Positions 22,960 through 30,788 of a stretch of 52,727 bases of DNA are shown here, piece by piece. The notes beneath the pieces were generated by a model that searched no databases, was not told the origin of the DNA, and saw only the letters and a list, made by a program, of their open reading frames with translations. The position numbers and the translations under genes are program-made. Numbering within the stretch: the first letter of the stretch is position 1; every line of letters starts with the position of its first letter. The stretch comes from Collinsella vaginalis (GTDB lineage: Bacteria; Actinomycetota; Coriobacteriia; Coriobacteriales; Coriobacteriaceae), in the NCBI RefSeq assembly GCF_900176655.1, contig NZ_LT838842.1, forward strand, positions 1 through 52,727, read 5' to 3'.

Positions 22960-23601
22960 TGGCCGACTACCTCACCTACTGGTCGCGACATGCGGACAAG
23001 TTCAGCGAAGCCCTTATCGAGCACCTGATACTCGTCGGAATTGTCCTCGCATGCTCTCTGGGTGTCGCCATCGTGATAACCCTGCTGCTGAGACGGTCTC
23101 AGCGTGTGGGGCAGTTCGTCCTGTCGGTGCTCGGCGCGGTCTACACCATCCCGAGTCTCGCCCTGTTCCCCCCTGCTCATACCGCTGACCGGTCTGGGGT
23201 TCACCACGGCGGTCGCCGTCATGGTCGCCTACAATCAGTTCCTGCTCGTGCGCAACTTCACCGAGGGGCTCGAAAGCGTTGACCCCGCCATCATCGAGGC
23301 TGCACGCGGTATGGGCATGAGTGACCGGCAGATCCTCGTGAAGGTGCAGCTCCCGCTCGCGCTCCCCCTCATCCTCGCCGGCATCCGCTTGGCCGCGATC
23401 TCGACGATCGGCATCGCGACCATCGCCGCCACCATCAACGCCGGGGGGCTCGGCGAGATACTCTTCAGCGGTCTCAGAACCATGAACGAGTACAAGATCG
23501 TCGGCGGGACCCTGCTCTGCGCGGGGCTGGCGGCCGTCGTGCACCTCGGCCTATCGGGGCTCGAGACGGTGTTGAGAACGCATGTGACGCACAGGCCGTG
23601 A
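22959..23601 (+). pseudogene. Second OpuC-type permease, frameshifted in a C6 tract
   Basis: The gene starts at the ATG overlapping the ATPase stop and reads MADYLTYWSRHADKFSEALI to AVYTIPSLALF; the rest continues in the +1 frame as LLIPLTGLGFTTAVAVMVAY through the coupling motif EAARGMGMSDRQILVKVQLP to the natural end at 23601. The switch lies at six C residues, 23168-23173. With five C the whole permease (about 213 residues) is open. Either a fixed mutation, a phase-variable tract or a base-calling error. Confidence 0.85.
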
Positions 23602-23774
23602 GCGGCCGTCCATCCGCGGGCCGATCACGATCGGTTTGCCGCTTTTCTGCTCGATCCTGAAATATGCGTTTCCAGTGCATACAAGATGAACGCCCGGGCA
23701 TCAGATTCACAGGAGCGCCCCGCAGGCGCGCCTTCAGTCTGAACCGCACCGTGTCGTCTTGATTGGAGAAGCCC

Positions 23775-24326
23775 ATGAGCACCATTTACGATTTCAGCAT
23801 CAAGGACCGCGAGGGCAAGGATGTAAGCCTCGCCGATTACAAGGGCAAGGTCCTGCTCGTGGTGAACACCGCCACGGAGTGCGGCTTCACCCCAACCTAT
23901 GCTGATCTGCAGAAACTCTACGAAGAGCTCGCTGACAAGGGACTTGAGATCATCGACCTCCCGTGCAACCAGTTTGGCGAGCAGGCCCCAGGCAGCGCAG
24001 ACGAGATCCACACCTTCTGCACCGGCCGCTTCGGCGTGACCTTCCCGCAGTTTGAGAAAATCGAGGTCAACGGCGAGAACGAGAGCGAGCTGTACACCTG
24101 GCTGAAAAGCCAGCGCGGCTTCGCCGGCTTCGACCCCAACCACCGAATCACCCCGAAGCTCGTCGAGATCCTCAGCGCGGCAGACCCAGACTGGGAGAAG
24201 TCATCTGACATCAAATGGAACTTCACCAAGTTCCTGATCGACCGCGAGGGCAATGTCGTTGAGCGCTTTGAGCCCACGGCCGACGTTGAGACCGTGGTGA
24301 AGCCCGCGGTGGAAAAGCTGCTCTAA
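23775..24326 (+). CDS. Glutathione peroxidase-family thiol peroxidase
   Basis: 183-residue member of the GPx family, which reduces hydroperoxides. The peroxidatic residue is Cys36 (NTATECGFTPTY), not selenocysteine; the family motifs LPCNQFGEQAPGS (near 62-74, with the catalytic Gln) and KWNFTKFLID (near 150) are present. Bacterial Cys-GPx proteins usually take electrons from thioredoxin rather than glutathione. The ATG at 23775 is chosen for GGAGAA upstream. A single gene that ends at the bidirectional hairpin at 24357-24400. Confidence 0.93.
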   Translation: MSTIYDFSIKDREGKDVSLADYKGKVLLVVNTATECGFTPTYADLQKLYEELADKGLEIIDLPCNQFGEQAPGSADEIHTFCTGRFGVTFPQFEKIEVNGENESELYTWLKSQRGFAGFDPNHRITPKLVEILSAADPDWEKSSDIKWNFTKFLIDREGNVVERFEPTADVETVVKPAVEKLL

Positions 24327-24356
24327 CGAACATAAAGCCGTTGAGAGCTTGAAATG

Positions 24357-24400
24357 AGGTACAGCGCCGATCCGAGACGTCTTGGATCGGCGCTGTACCT
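24357..24400. terminator. Bidirectional terminator between gpx and the PTS regulator
   Basis: 17-bp perfect stem (24357-24373 with 24384-24400) and 10-nt loop. Its right arm touches the stop codon of the minus-strand regulator, and gpx ends 30 bp to its left, so one hairpin serves both convergent genes. T-runs are short on both sides (TTT). Confidence 0.75.
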
Positions 24401-26460
24401 TTAGACCGCAGGGATTGTTCGACTGGACAAAAAGCTTAAAATATCACCGGTTTTAGTCATATTTCGGGTCTTCTCAACAGCTGCTTGATCCTTCCCAATA
24501 TCGATAATGCAGCCAAGATGGGCGACGTACTGACTGACATCTTTTACGGCAAAACAAAACATCAGGTACACAAGGTTGCTTGTCTCTTTAAACTTTATCC
24601 CATCCCTGCAAACTAGCAGGCTTAAGCAGTCTCGGTTCACCCCGTCATACGGAGCTGCATGGGCGAGGGCGACACCGTTCCCCACCACAAAGTAATCCCC
24701 ATATTCCTTTACGTTGTCGATCATCGCATCTACGTAATGGCGGTCAATATCGCCGGTCTGAATCAGAGGCTCCGCAGCCTGCTTAATACCCTCTTCCCAC
24801 GTAAGAGTCCCGCTGTATAGAATTCGAATTTTCTCTTGTCGCAACAGTCCGGCAAGTTCGTTCTGCTCCAACCGCACATTCGCCTGATAATATGCATCGA
24901 ATGTATTGTGCACTGCTGATTGAAGATTTTGGGCAAGGTCCTTATCTACCACGTTTGCCTGGATAAAGCTGTCCAGCATGTCTCTATGAGCTCCAGTCGC
25001 CCCTCCTCTCTCTTGTAAAGCGGCTTTCTGAATTCGATTCAGATCGTCCATCCCAAGAAATGGACGAACCTTTATTACCTTGATTTGGTCGGCTGGAATG
25101 AACACCGTCGAGATAATCAAGTCTACATGGATGTCCTTCCGCTCTATTACATCGAGTATTTCTCTTGCAGAGAACAATCCAACGATTTTGAAATCGAAGT
25201 ACGTTTTTATCTGAGCCTCAAGGTATTTCCCCGTCGCGACACTAGACGGACAGGCGATCGCAACTGAGAGTCGATTTGAAATTTGACGGTTTCTGATAAT
25301 CGCAGCACAGATATGTATAACTATTGATCTCTTCACGTTGATGCTCAGTGAGTGGGAGAGCTGCTCTTCAAGTATCCACACATATCGATCGACGAGCATT
25401 TCAAGTCGCTTGTAGTCAATCCCCGTGCTCTCAGTGGGCAGTTCGATTTCGATAGAGCCCCAGTCCTTGATACTCATAATATGGGCGAGAAGCGCTTCAA
25501 CGAGTACACTGTCTTGGGATATTTGATACGGTCCCTCGGAGTCAATAGCCGACAAAAACGGGAGATCGCCATACAGAAATCAATCTGATCAACGCTCTTG
25601 ATAAACCTAGAGAGACCGTTCCTTTCTAGATACTTCCTAAATCTAGCGACTGTCTCAGCAGAGACCGAAGCGCCCAGCTTATATCCAACGTAATACAGCA
25701 CAAGCGCTGCATCTGAAGGCTCCGAAGGTGTTGTCCTCAAGCCCTCATCACGTCCATCCTGACCAAAAAAATTCACCGCGACAAAGATGTAAAGAACTAC
25801 GTTGTAAAGATCAGAGTCCATGAGAACGAGCTTGTTCACATCCATGAACTCGCGAACACTTTCAAAAATAGCCGAGTAGCTGAACCGAGGGGAAAACTTC
25901 CCGAGAACCAAGCGCTGAAAGAACCCTTCCCCCTCGGTATTGCTTGCGACCGATCTGTAGAGGTCGAAGAGAAGCTCGAAGCGCTGGCCCTCGGAGCATG
26001 AAAGCTCCATCCCCTTTCCTGGAACTAAGGCCAGCTCCGCACCATATTCCGCGATCTCCTTATCTAAAACCTCGATATCTGCCACCACTGTGTTCCGTGC
26101 TACGCAGAGCTCATTTGCAATGGCTTGCATTGTGCAGTATCCATCTGCTGAAAGCAGGGATGCAACGATGTAGATTCGCCTTTCTTCTGCAGATAGACGG
26201 TATGAGTAGGTGTCGAGCGATTTAAGAGATGAGAGCACTGCAGCGGGCGAGATACCGCCCGTCAATCCCAAGCTACCATCGTGATTAGTTAGTATCCTGC
26301 CTGCTATCTGCCTAGACTTAAGGAAACTGTTTATCTCCTTGAGATCATTCTTGATGGTCCGCTCTGATACACCGTATTGAGTGGAAAACCTCTCTATGGT
26401 TGTCGATGCACTGGGGTGGCAGACAACCTGCTCAAGAATCTCAGTGCTCCTCTTCCTCAT
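24401..26460 (-). pseudogene. BglG/MtlR-type PRD regulator of the PTS operon, one frameshift
   Basis: Two overlapping open segments (26460 down to about 25560, then down to 24401) together encode a roughly 685-residue regulator: N-terminal helix-turn-helix domains (TTIERFSTQYGVSERTIKND near 25 and YCTMQAIANELCVARNTV near 110), two PRD regions, an EIIB-like segment (VAIACPSSVATGKYL) and a C-terminal EIIA-like domain with a His in VALAHAAPY. The frames join at GGG 25560-25562 (CCC on the coding strand); one more C would give a continuous protein. The ATG at 26460 is chosen for GAGG upstream. It is last in the PTS operon it probably controls. Fixed mutation or sequence error cannot be told apart. 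Confidence 0.8.
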
Positions 26461-26509
26461 CTCGCGCCTCAACACCCCTCTATGCACAGCGCGTCACGCA
26501 GGTTGTCCT

Positions 26510-26974
26510 TTAATCCGCGCAACTCATTCCCACATTAAGCTCCCGTGAAAGCAGTGCTGGTATTTTATCGATCGGAGCTTCACAGAAGCGCTCGAGTGCC
26601 GAGCGATCCATAAGCATGGTCATGAGGCGCTGAAGAAATTGCAGGTGGTCATCAGCCTTAAGTGCAAGATTGAACACGTAGCGTGTATTGACCACCTGCT
26701 CATCGTCATCCATACGCCTGAAGGACACGGGCTGTTTAAGCTTGAGGAAGCAGATGCAATTCTCTTTGATATGTCGACTCATGCAGTGGGGCATTGCAAC
26801 AGGAACCTCGCTGGGAAGACCGGTTGGATATTCGATTTCCCGCTTAATGCATTCGTCGATAAATCCAGGCTCTGCATAGCCAGCCTCCACGATGCGACTG
26901 CCGCACATTCGAATTGCCTCCTCCCAGTCTTCAGCAGCTCCTTCAGTAGCCAAGCACTCCGTTTTCATTGACAT
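26510..26974 (-). CDS. PTS EIIA component, fructose/mannitol (GatA-like)
   Basis: 154-residue phosphotransfer protein that takes phosphate from HPr and passes it to EIIB. The active His63 lies in VAMPHCMS, matching the (A)(x)PH motif of EIIA of the fructose-mannitol/galactitol group. The N-terminal half contains the usual helix and LPSEVPVAMPH stretch. It lies 14 bp after the EIIC gene in the same operon, followed by the regulator. Sugar specificity is set by EIIC, not by this protein. Confidence 0.85.
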   Translation of the reverse strand: MSMKTECLATEGAAEDWEEAIRMCGSRIVEAGYAEPGFIDECIKREIEYPTGLPSEVPVAMPHCMSRHIKENCICFLKLKQPVSFRRMDDDEQVVNTRYVFNLALKADDHLQFLQRLMTMLMDRSALERFCEAPIDKIPALLSRELNVGMSCAD

Positions 26975-26988
26975 ATCTCTACCTCATG

Positions 26989-28248
26989 CTATCCAATAAG
27001 CCTGTGGACCAGAGAAAGCAGGATGTCTGCCAGGTTAAACCCGAAGAATCCATCAGTAGCGGCGCTGCCACCGAGATCGACCCCTGTCACCGAAAGAAAT
27101 GCGGTCGCCTCAGGAACGAACAGATTGGCAAAAAATGCAATAAGAAACATGCTAACAATCGAGCAGATGAGGCTTCGGACTAAGTTTCCATTGCTCGCCA
27201 TAACGCAGAATACCGTGGTGTAGCACACGATTGTCAACAAGCCAATCGGAAAATAGGTCATTCCCGGAATAATAAAGGCGAACAGGATTGTGATCGGCAA
27301 GCAAATCGCCGTGCAAGTTACGCATGCCGGATCACCAAGGCCGAGGGCGACATCCATTCCGATCCACAGCTCTGCATCCTCACCCACGTGCTTTTTCATG
27401 AAGGAACTGGCGGCGTTCCCGATAGGCGTCATGCCCTCCATCATTACGGTGACCATGCGAGGGACCAGGATGAGCACGCTTGCGATCCCCATACCAATAG
27501 ATAGGGTCGTGGAGACGGTCTGCTGCGTGAGAACACCCAAGATGATGCCGACGAACAGCCCGATAAATGCTGACTCACCAAATGGACCAAGCTTGTTCTC
27601 GAGTTGATCCATATTGATATCGAGGTCTTTAAAGCCTGGGATGCGATCAAACACCCTATTGAGGAGCCACGAGAGAGGGTACATGAACGTTATGAACGAG
27701 AATGTCGAGCATGTGGTTCCCTCAAGCCCGAAGTACTCCTGCCACTTTGGGGCAATCATCTCTGCAACCAGAAGATCAATAACATAAAGGGAGACTGCGA
27801 CAAGCAGCCCGATCACAACGTTTCCCCACAGCGCGTATGCAAGGCCAGCTGGGATGAGGAAGTGAATGAAGTTCCACATGTCAACATTGAATACTTTGCG
27901 CTTAAATACAAATATCAGTATGAAATTCGCAAGAACAAACAACGGTACGCATAGCGGCGCAAACGGGGTTGTCCAAGAGGCGGCACCTGTTACCGCAAAT
28001 CCAAGATCTAACGTTGTGAATCCTGAACCCATGGCTGCATAGTAATCGGAAACAGGTTTGATCGTTGTGGTAAGCAAACCAACCACGAGATTCAGTCCAT
28101 TAAAGCCGATGCCGACCATCAAGCCCGCCTTTAAAGCTTGACCAAACTTCATGCCAAAAACTAGGCCCAGGATAAGAATGAAGATCGGAAGTAGAACTAC
28201 TGCCCCCATGTTAATAATGGATTGCGTTACCTCTAGCAAAGTGTCCAT
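26989..28248 (-). CDS. PTS EIIC component, galactitol family
   Basis: 419-residue membrane channel of a galactitol-type PTS (GatC). Many hydrophobic segments cover the protein; IINMGAVVLLPIFILILGLV at the start, the loop WTTPFAPLCVPLFV and the late motif GDPACVTCTAICLPI are family-like. The strong site AAAGGAGAT lies before the ATG at 28248. It imports and phosphorylates a hexitol or pentitol with the adjacent EIIA and EIIB. Galactitol itself is not certain: the nearby dehydrogenase and aldolase allow several polyols. Confidence 0.88.
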   Translation of the reverse strand: MDTLLEVTQSIINMGAVVLLPIFILILGLVFGMKFGQALKAGLMVGIGFNGLNLVVGLLTTTIKPVSDYYAAMGSGFTTLDLGFAVTGAASWTTPFAPLCVPLFVLANFILIFVFKRKVFNVDMWNFIHFLIPAGLAYALWGNVVIGLLVAVSLYVIDLLVAEMIAPKWQEYFGLEGTTCSTFSFITFMYPLSWLLNRVFDRIPGFKDLDINMDQLENKLGPFGESAFIGLFVGIILGVLTQQTVSTTLSIGMGIASVLILVPRMVTVMMEGMTPIGNAASSFMKKHVGEDAELWIGMDVALGLGDPACVTCTAICLPITILFAFIIPGMTYFPIGLLTIVCYTTVFCVMASNGNLVRSLICSIVSMFLIAFFANLFVPEATAFLSVTGVDLGGSAATDGFFGFNLADILLSLVHRLIG

Positions 28249-28274
28249 TATTATCTCCTTTTTTTGTTTGAAAA

Positions 28275-28580
28275 TCAGCTTTCATTCAGAAGACGCGTGC
28301 AGGTGTCGACGATCTCTTTTTCGACCGACTCTTGGTTAATCCCAGAGATGAGGCCGAACACCTTTATCAGGGGCTTCGTCACCGGTTTGCGGTAATTCGT
28401 TGTGACCATAATCACATCGACAATATCCTGCATGCTCTGGATCTCGTTCATCGTCGATTTGGTAATGCTGATCGGTATTCCAGCTTGTTTGCAGATTCGC
28501 TTCACAGCTTCCTGAGCAACCGTTGATGTTGCGACGCCGCTGCCACAGGCAACCAGCACCTTAAGCTCACTTTTTGGCAT
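28275..28580 (-). CDS. PTS EIIB component, galactitol family
   Basis: 101-residue EIIB (GatB-like). The phospho-cysteine sits at the start of the family loop CGSGVATSTVAQ (Cys near 12), followed by the alternating strand-helix pattern. The ATG at 28580 is chosen for GGGGAT upstream; an upstream in-frame TTG is less likely. It precedes the EIIC gene by 26 bp. Receives phosphate from EIIA and hands it to the sugar in EIIC. Confidence 0.88.
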   Translation of the reverse strand: MPKSELKVLVACGSGVATSTVAQEAVKRICKQAGIPISITKSTMNEIQSMQDIVDVIMVTTNYRKPVTKPLIKVFGLISGINQESVEKEIVDTCTRLLNES

Positions 28581-28628
28581 AGTAATCCCCAATCCTAAAA
28601 ATCAATTGGAACTAAGAGGGTGCGGTGA

Positions 28629-29660
28629 CTAGGGATGTAGAACGACTTTGATGGCCTTCCCGCTGCGAGTCAGCTCAATCCCTTGATTTACCTCAGACAG
28701 AGGGAGGGTGTGGGTGATGAAATCTTCTGCATTAAAACTGTCAGAGATGGCAAGTTCAAACGCACGCTGGACCTGACAACTACTCGCACCATAATGACCA
28801 TAGATCCACAAGTTCCAATAGTGAATATGGTTGGTATCAATCTCTGTCAGAGATCCCTTGGGCACTCCACCGAAAAACACAACAATGCCGCCCTTTTTCG
28901 CCATAAAGATAGATTGAGCCTGTGCTTTCGTTGACGGGTTAGCAGAGATGACTTTATCGGCTCCCTGTCCATCTGTGAGACGCTTGATCTCCTCAATTGG
29001 ATCGGTTTTCAGGCTGTTGATGGACTCATCAACCCCGAAACGCTTTGCCATTGCAAGACGGTCATCATTGATCTCGACCATGATCACGCGTTTTGCACCA
29101 CGCAGCTTTGCAAGTTTTGCATGAAAGCACCCGATGGGACCCGCACCGATGATAACAACGGTATCCCCTAGGGTAACGTCTATGTTCTCCTGGCAAGCAA
29201 ACACTGATGAAAGGGGCTCTCCGAGCGACGCCCGATCAAAACTGACCCCGTCTGGAATTCGGAAGATCGAATCGCGTTCGACCTGTTCCCGCGTAACTGG
29301 CACGAACTCTGCAAAGCCGCCCTGTCGGCCGGTATAGTCTCCTCCATTTTCACAGTTCTCGCTGTGCCCTGAGCGACATGGCTCGCATTTCAGGCAATGA
29401 TCAACAGGATAGATGTAAAGGCGATCGCCAAGCTGATATTCAGTGCAATTAGGAGCTACCTCATCCACAACACCTGTAATCTCATGCCCGTAGATATGGG
29501 GGTAGTCGCCTTTTCGCGAATCTGTTGTCAGGTTTCTAATATCTGACCCACACAGACCAATTGCAACGACCTTGAGGATAAATCCTCCATCGGGCACCGC
29601 GGGCCTTTCAACTTCTTCGAAGCGAATATCAGATGGGCCGTACATCACTGCTGCCTTCAT
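28629..29660 (-). CDS. Zinc-dependent alcohol/polyol dehydrogenase
   Basis: 343-residue medium-chain dehydrogenase, probably oxidising the imported polyol phosphate to a ketose phosphate. Catalytic zinc ligands: Cys in IGLCGSD near 37, GHE near 59-60; structural zinc cysteines in DHCLKCEPCRSGHSENC (near 87-103); NAD motif VIIGAGPIGCFHAKL. The pattern fits the sorbitol/galactitol-1-phosphate dehydrogenase group. Start at the ATG at 29660 (MKAAVMYG) with GGAGGAAG upstream. It sits between aldolase and EIIB in the operon, 49 bp after the aldolase stop. Confidence 0.88.
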   Translation of the reverse strand: MKAAVMYGPSDIRFEEVERPAVPDGGFILKVVAIGLCGSDIRNLTTDSRKGDYPHIYGHEITGVVDEVAPNCTEYQLGDRLYIYPVDHCLKCEPCRSGHSENCENGGDYTGRQGGFAEFVPVTREQVERDSIFRIPDGVSFDRASLGEPLSSVFACQENIDVTLGDTVVIIGAGPIGCFHAKLAKLRGAKRVIMVEINDDRLAMAKRFGVDESINSLKTDPIEEIKRLTDGQGADKVISANPSTKAQAQSIFMAKKGGIVVFFGGVPKGSLTEIDTNHIHYWNLWIYGHYGASSCQVQRAFELAISDSFNAEDFITHTLPLSEVNQGIELTRSGKAIKVVLHP

Positions 29661-29709
29661 TTTTCTTCCTCCTGCCTGATTTTGATAACAACGCGCCAAT
29701 CAGCACAAA

Positions 29710-30384
29710 TTAGTGGTTCTGATTCCGCGCACGGGCCCTGTTTCGCCGGCTACCCGGATGATTCTCATAGAGCGATTCGAGCTTCTCGCTTGTGATGTCA
29801 TGTACCGGTCCGATTTCTTTGGCGATGTGGTAGATCTTGAGGACTTCCTCCGCCGCTTCGACGATTTTGCACGCGTCCTCAAGGCTTTGCCCAATGGCAA
29901 TACAGCCATGATTTCCAAGAAGCACGAGGTCATGGTCCTGCATAGCCTCTTCAATTCCATCTGCGATATGTATCGTTCCGGGCTCGCCGTAGGGCAAGCA
30001 GGGAATCGATTCGAATACAAGCGAAAACGTCGTTGAGCATTTAATCTCAATCGGTTTATTGCAATATGCATAAGCACTTAGATACGGTGCGTGGATATGT
30101 GCAACCGCCGCACAATCAGGACGAGCTGCGAGAGCGGCCTCATGCAGAAGATACTCGCTGGATCGTTTATACTCCCCAGCAATCTGTTTCCCGCCTTCCA
30201 TGACAGCAATCATATCCTCATCGAGCATGCTTTTTCGAATACCTGAAGGTGTAATATACAAATATCCGGTATCTCTATCCAATACTGATAAGTTTCCTTC
30301 GAGAGTATTTACGAGACCTTTCCTATCCATTATTTTCGAATACGTCACGACCTCTTTCTTTAATGCATGAGATTGCGGTTCCAT
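29710..30384 (-). CDS. Class II aldolase/epimerase (fuculose-phosphate aldolase-like)
   Basis: 224-residue zinc enzyme of the AraD/FucA family, which splits or epimerises a sugar phosphate. Seen: GNLSVLD near 33, GYLYITPSG near 43, the catalytic Glu region near 75-80 (SSEYLLHEA), zinc histidines HIHAPY near 96-98 and GNHG near 157. It is the first gene of the PTS operon, so it probably cleaves the ketose phosphate made by the dehydrogenase. The ATG at 30384 is chosen over that at 30393, which lies too close to the GAGGGGG site. Family members differ in substrate, so the exact sugar is open. Confidence 0.85.
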   Translation of the reverse strand: MEPQSHALKKEVVTYSKIMDRKGLVNTLEGNLSVLDRDTGYLYITPSGIRKSMLDEDMIAVMEGGKQIAGEYKRSSEYLLHEAALAARPDCAAVAHIHAPYLSAYAYCNKPIEIKCSTTFSLVFESIPCLPYGEPGTIHIADGIEEAMQDHDLVLLGNHGCIAIGQSLEDACKIVEAAEEVLKIYHIAKEIGPVHDITSEKLESLYENHPGSRRNRARARNQNH

Positions 30385-30413
30385 ACAACTCATCCCCCTC
30401 AGTCAAAAATTCT

Positions 30414-30435
30414 CCTCACAAGCTTGAATGTGAGG
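30414..30435 (-). promoter_or_regulatory. Leader hairpin before the PTS operon
   Basis: On the minus strand CCTCACA pairs with TGTGAGG over an 8-nt loop, followed by GAGAATTTTTG. It ends about 30 bases before the aldolase ATG. It could be an attenuator or a simple RNA structure; the T-run starts five bases after the stem, which is not ideal for termination. Confidence 0.4.
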
Positions 30436-30638
30436 TACTCGTTGATCTGATTCTGTGATTCAAGTTTGTTTCTCTCAATCCAAATCTCATTCCAGTGCAT
30501 GGAAAGAAACCGTATGAGGAACCCGTATCACACAGTTCAGTCTCATTGGTATTTAGATTCACCCATTCTTTTCGCTCTTTTGATCTGTGCTGTTTTCATC
30601 GGCATGTTGCCAGGAACCTGTGATGCCGTTTTTGAATA

Positions 30639-30702
30639 AGGGCAACATCAACCCGTCTGATCTGCAGGCCTGATGTGCCGATAGATTCAGGGCAACATGA
30701 AC
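30639..30702. repeat. Two AGGGCAACATSAAC direct repeats upstream of the adhesin
   Basis: AGGGCAACATCAAC at 30639-30652 and AGGGCAACATGAAC at 30689-30702, 50 bp apart (about five helical turns). The complement of GGCAACAT also occurs at 30604-30611. They may be binding sites for a regulator of the adhesin; no regulator is known. Confidence 0.4.
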
Positions 30703-30788
30703 GCCGGTAGGGCGGCAGCCTCCACATCCCTGGTGTGAGATACGCCGTCATATGCTCGTCTCCCGCAATCGCCGACGGAGGGAGACTC

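Larger units (their letters stand above)
30385..30788. other. Divergent leader region of PTS operon and adhesin gene
   Basis: 404 bp with no credible gene. The left 200 bp are AT-rich like the PTS island, the right 150 bp GC-rich like the adhesin, so the island edge lies near 30600. It holds a hairpin in the PTS leader (30414-30435) and two AGGGCAACAT repeats before the adhesin (30639-30702). Confidence 0.55.

Noticed and set aside
24401-30600. Prophage or integrative element
   Set aside because: No integrase, phage structural gene, attachment repeats or insertion into the nearest tRNA (20253-20327) is visible; the content is only a sugar operon.
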